Source of the DNA: an uncultured Lachnospiraceae bacterium
GTDB taxonomy: Bacteria; Bacillota; Clostridia; Lachnospirales; Lachnospiraceae
NCBI GenBank assembly: GCA_947630875.1
Contig: CANRJG010000005.1
Coordinates: 1 to 64,000, forward strand
Length of the DNA: 64,000 nt
Direction: 5' to 3'
The notes beneath the pieces were generated by a model. It was not told the origin of the DNA and searched no databases. It saw only the letters and a program-made list of their open reading frames with translations. Shown here in pieces: positions 62,562 to 64,000 of the stretch. Both the position numbers and the translations under genes were made by a program. How positions within the stretch are numbered: the first letter of the stretch is position 1; each line of letters opens with the position of its first letter.

Positions 62562-63334
62562 TACCCAACATCCAAAATCACTGCCGCGTCAAACGCCAGC
62601 TGCAGCGCGGTCGAAAACGTGTCCCGCGCCCAATTTCTGCTGTCGTAGGCTTCGCTGTCCGCCAGCGTATCCGCCGTAAACAGGAGCTGTCCGAAGGTCA
62701 CGCCGCGCATCTGCGCACAGGCTGCCAGGGACGCGCACTCCATATCCACGACTTCGCAGCCCTCGTCTTTCCGGTACTGCACCATAGCTTTCGTTTCCCG
62801 GAAAAACCCGTCCGTGGTCCAGGTCTTACATTTACGGTAAGAAAATCCGGCGTTCTGCAGTACGGCTTCCACGGCGGCAATGCCCTTGTCACAGAGGGCA
62901 ATCTCCCGGGCCGGCGGCAGATACTGGTACGACGTGCCCTCCTGCCTGAGCGCCCGCACCGGTATGATAAAATCGCCTTCCGTATCCGCGCCCAGCGCGC
63001 CGCAGCAGCCGGTGGCGATGATGCCCCGCACCCCGCCTGCAATCAGCTGTTCCATAATGGTCACGGAAAACGCACCGCCCAAAGGCGCCTGACAGAATAC
63101 CAGCTCCTGTCCCTGATACGTGGTCTGATAGACAGGGAATTGTTTTGTAATGGAATCAAACTGTCCCACCACCGGGCAGGCATGCGCCGCGGCATACGCC
63201 TCAATCTCCGTTTCCATAAACAGCATCACCGCCCGTTTCGGAAAGTGATACGTCCGTTCATTCCCCGGCATCAGCACCGCCTGAGGATCACTGTCATATT
63301 CCAGAATCGGAATTTCGTTCCTGATCAGTGTCAT
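62561..63334 (-). CDS. Nucleoside phosphorylase (PNP/UDP family)
   Basis: 257 residues. The fold of uridine/purine nucleoside phosphorylases: QAPLGGAFSVTIMEQLIAGG (phosphate side), GIIATGCCGAL, GTSYQYLPP and the ribose-contact VVDMECASLAACAQ with Met-Glu. It would split a nucleoside with phosphate into base and ribose 1-phosphate. Uridine or a purine nucleoside are both possible; the sequence is distant from classical Udp and DeoD. GGGGTG precedes the start, and a clear promoter lies at 63361-63389. Confidence 0.85.
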   Translation of the reverse strand: MTLIRNEIPILEYDSDPQAVLMPGNERTYHFPKRAVMLFMETEIEAYAAAHACPVVGQFDSITKQFPVYQTTYQGQELVFCQAPLGGAFSVTIMEQLIAGGVRGIIATGCCGALGADTEGDFIIPVRALRQEGTSYQYLPPAREIALCDKGIAAVEAVLQNAGFSYRKCKTWTTDGFFRETKAMVQYRKDEGCEVVDMECASLAACAQMRGVTFGQLLFTADTLADSEAYDSRNWARDTFSTALQLAFDAAVILDVG

Positions 63335-63360
63335 GGTATGTTCACCCCTTCTTCCGAAAC

Positions 63361-63389
63361 AGTTTATCGGATTTTTCCGGAAAGGTCAA
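63361..63389 (-). promoter_or_regulatory. Sigma-A promoter of the phosphorylase-trpBA unit
   Basis: TTGACC (63384-63389), 17 bases, TAAACT (63361-63366) on the minus strand, about 30 bases before the start codon. Confidence 0.75.
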
Positions 63390-63433
63390 ATCCTTTTCAT
63401 GGATTCCGGGAGAAAATTAAGGCGGGACGAAAG

Positions 63434-63472
63434 AAGGGTTCAGACAAAGCCCTTCGCTTCATCTGAACCCTT
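63434..63472 (-). terminator. Terminator of the Rpn-type remnant
   Basis: AAGGGTTCAGA (63434-63444) and TCTGAACCCTT (63462-63472), a perfect 11-bp stem, five bases after the remnant's stop codon; followed by CTTTCG on the minus strand. Confidence 0.8.
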
Positions 63473-63476
63473 GTAT

Positions 63477-63959
63477 TTATTCTATACCATAGCGCCTGTA
63501 ATATTCCTTTCGCTTCCCCTTGTCTGCCGTCAGTTCCAGAAGTACATTCGCCTTTCCTTCTTTCAACAGTCGTCGGGTCAGTCTGCTAAAACGATCCTCG
63601 CCTTCTTCTCGACCTTCCTGTTTGAACAGTTCCATTGCTTCTTCATAGGTTGTGTGCAGAAACATATCTTTCATCTCTGCCCTGTGCAGTGCCAGAAATT
63701 CTTGCAATATTCCGTTTTGTATACAATATGTAATTGCCAGATCCACTGCCGTCTTTTGATCAAAGCTTTTCGCATACTCCCGGATTTTTGCAACCAGTGT
63801 CGCATATTCTTTTAATGCAGTACACCGTCCCATCAAGGCCCTGTTTTTTCCATAATTAATGTTATACACAGTCACCTACAGATCCAGTGCATTTTGCTTA
63901 CAGTCTTCGTATCCAAACAATGCACAAAAGACTGTATCTTTATAATTTTTTCGTGCCAT
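63477..63959 (-). pseudogene. Decayed Rpn family recombination-promoting nuclease / putative transposase
   Basis: A start codon at 63959 with AAAGGA upstream opens MARKNYKDTVFCALFGYED..., the family N terminus, for 27 codons to a TAG at 63876-63878. The next codon in the same frame is GTG, beginning VTVYNINYGKNRALM and the family C-terminal part of about 130 residues. The whole nuclease core, which in relatives follows a LYNALNGT-like motif, is missing. The gene has lost its catalytic part by internal deletion plus a stop. Confidence 0.85.
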
Positions 63960-64000
63960 GAAATTTATCCTTTCGATTATATCTGTTCCGACCATTCCCC

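Noticed and set aside
63477..63875. The 132-codon frame as a complete small gene
   Set aside because: Its upstream in-frame codons encode the family N terminus interrupted by TAG, so it is the tail of a broken Rpn-type gene.

Overview
The window reads as a chromosomal segment of a spore-forming, anaerobic Clostridia-type member of the Bacillota, most likely Lachnospiraceae. The evidence is sporulation genes (spoIIGA-sigE, sigG, ylmC, yyaC), consensus sigma-A promoters, strong GGAGG ribosome binding sites, dockerin and Ig-like domains on secreted proteins, and roughly balanced G+C. Nearly all genes lie on the minus strand; only yyaC, uxaC and spoIIGA-sigE are on the plus strand. There is no phage, insertion sequence, CRISPR array or tRNA that I can see. 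No gene-free stretch exceeds 300 bases; the longest is the malQ/spoIIGA divergent region (45989-46257), which holds promoters.

Layout. 1-125: a strong minus-strand promoter and leader that looks like the start of an rRNA operon running off the left edge. 126-3317: membrane/envelope trio (CvpA, DUF5711, LysM protein). 3504-4073: yyaC. 4115-8461: pentose block (transketolase, AraD-type epimerase, FGGY kinase). 8508-11111: recR-ybaB-dnaX. 11127-14968: PAP2 phosphatase, a CoA-acyltransferase-like protein with an altered active site, a MATE pump and a GDPD. 15029-17541: zinc/manganese-type ABC importer. 17628-20730: trxA, a TPR lipoprotein, dCMP deaminase, rpiB, Sua5. 20708-33673: a uronate/pectin locus with an unassigned alpha-glucuronidase-like hydrolase, uxaA, uxaB, uxaC, fucO, a secreted dockerin-bearing pectate lyase and an orphan sugar-binding lipoprotein. 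33789-36319: Zn/Cd efflux ATPase with a separate HMA protein and an ArsR repressor. 36441-40140: a ManC-ManA multidomain fusion and glmM. 40328-47783: SEC-C protein, nrdR, ylmC, sigG, nadE, malQ, spoIIGA, sigE. 47849-52705: complete branched-chain amino acid ABC importer. 52854-54281: amidase with a dockerin. 54405-60320: F-type ATP synthase operon. 60519-63334: trpBA and a nucleoside phosphorylase. 63477-63959: decayed Rpn-type nuclease.

How the parts fit. Pectin would be cut outside the cell by the PL1 lyase and uronides trimmed by the 913-residue hydrolase. Galacturonate would then pass through UxaC, UxaB and UxaA to 2-keto-3-deoxygluconate; FucO points to deoxysugars (rhamnose/fucose) from the same polymers. 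glmM, the ManC-ManA fusion and the amidase are cell-envelope genes, and each carries a related sequence just upstream of its ribosome binding site.

The most unusual items are four. First, the ATP synthase operon has no separate delta gene: the C-terminal domain of delta is fused to the N terminus of alpha. Second, a two-hairpin intergenic element occurs in two tandem copies at 40161-40331 and once more at 54304-54390, with compensatory base changes between copies. Third, the nucleotidyltransferase domain in the ManC-ManA fusion lacks its signature residues. Fourth, a large hydrolase of unclear family sits in the galacturonate locus. Domain assignments rest on motif recognition by eye; no database search was run.
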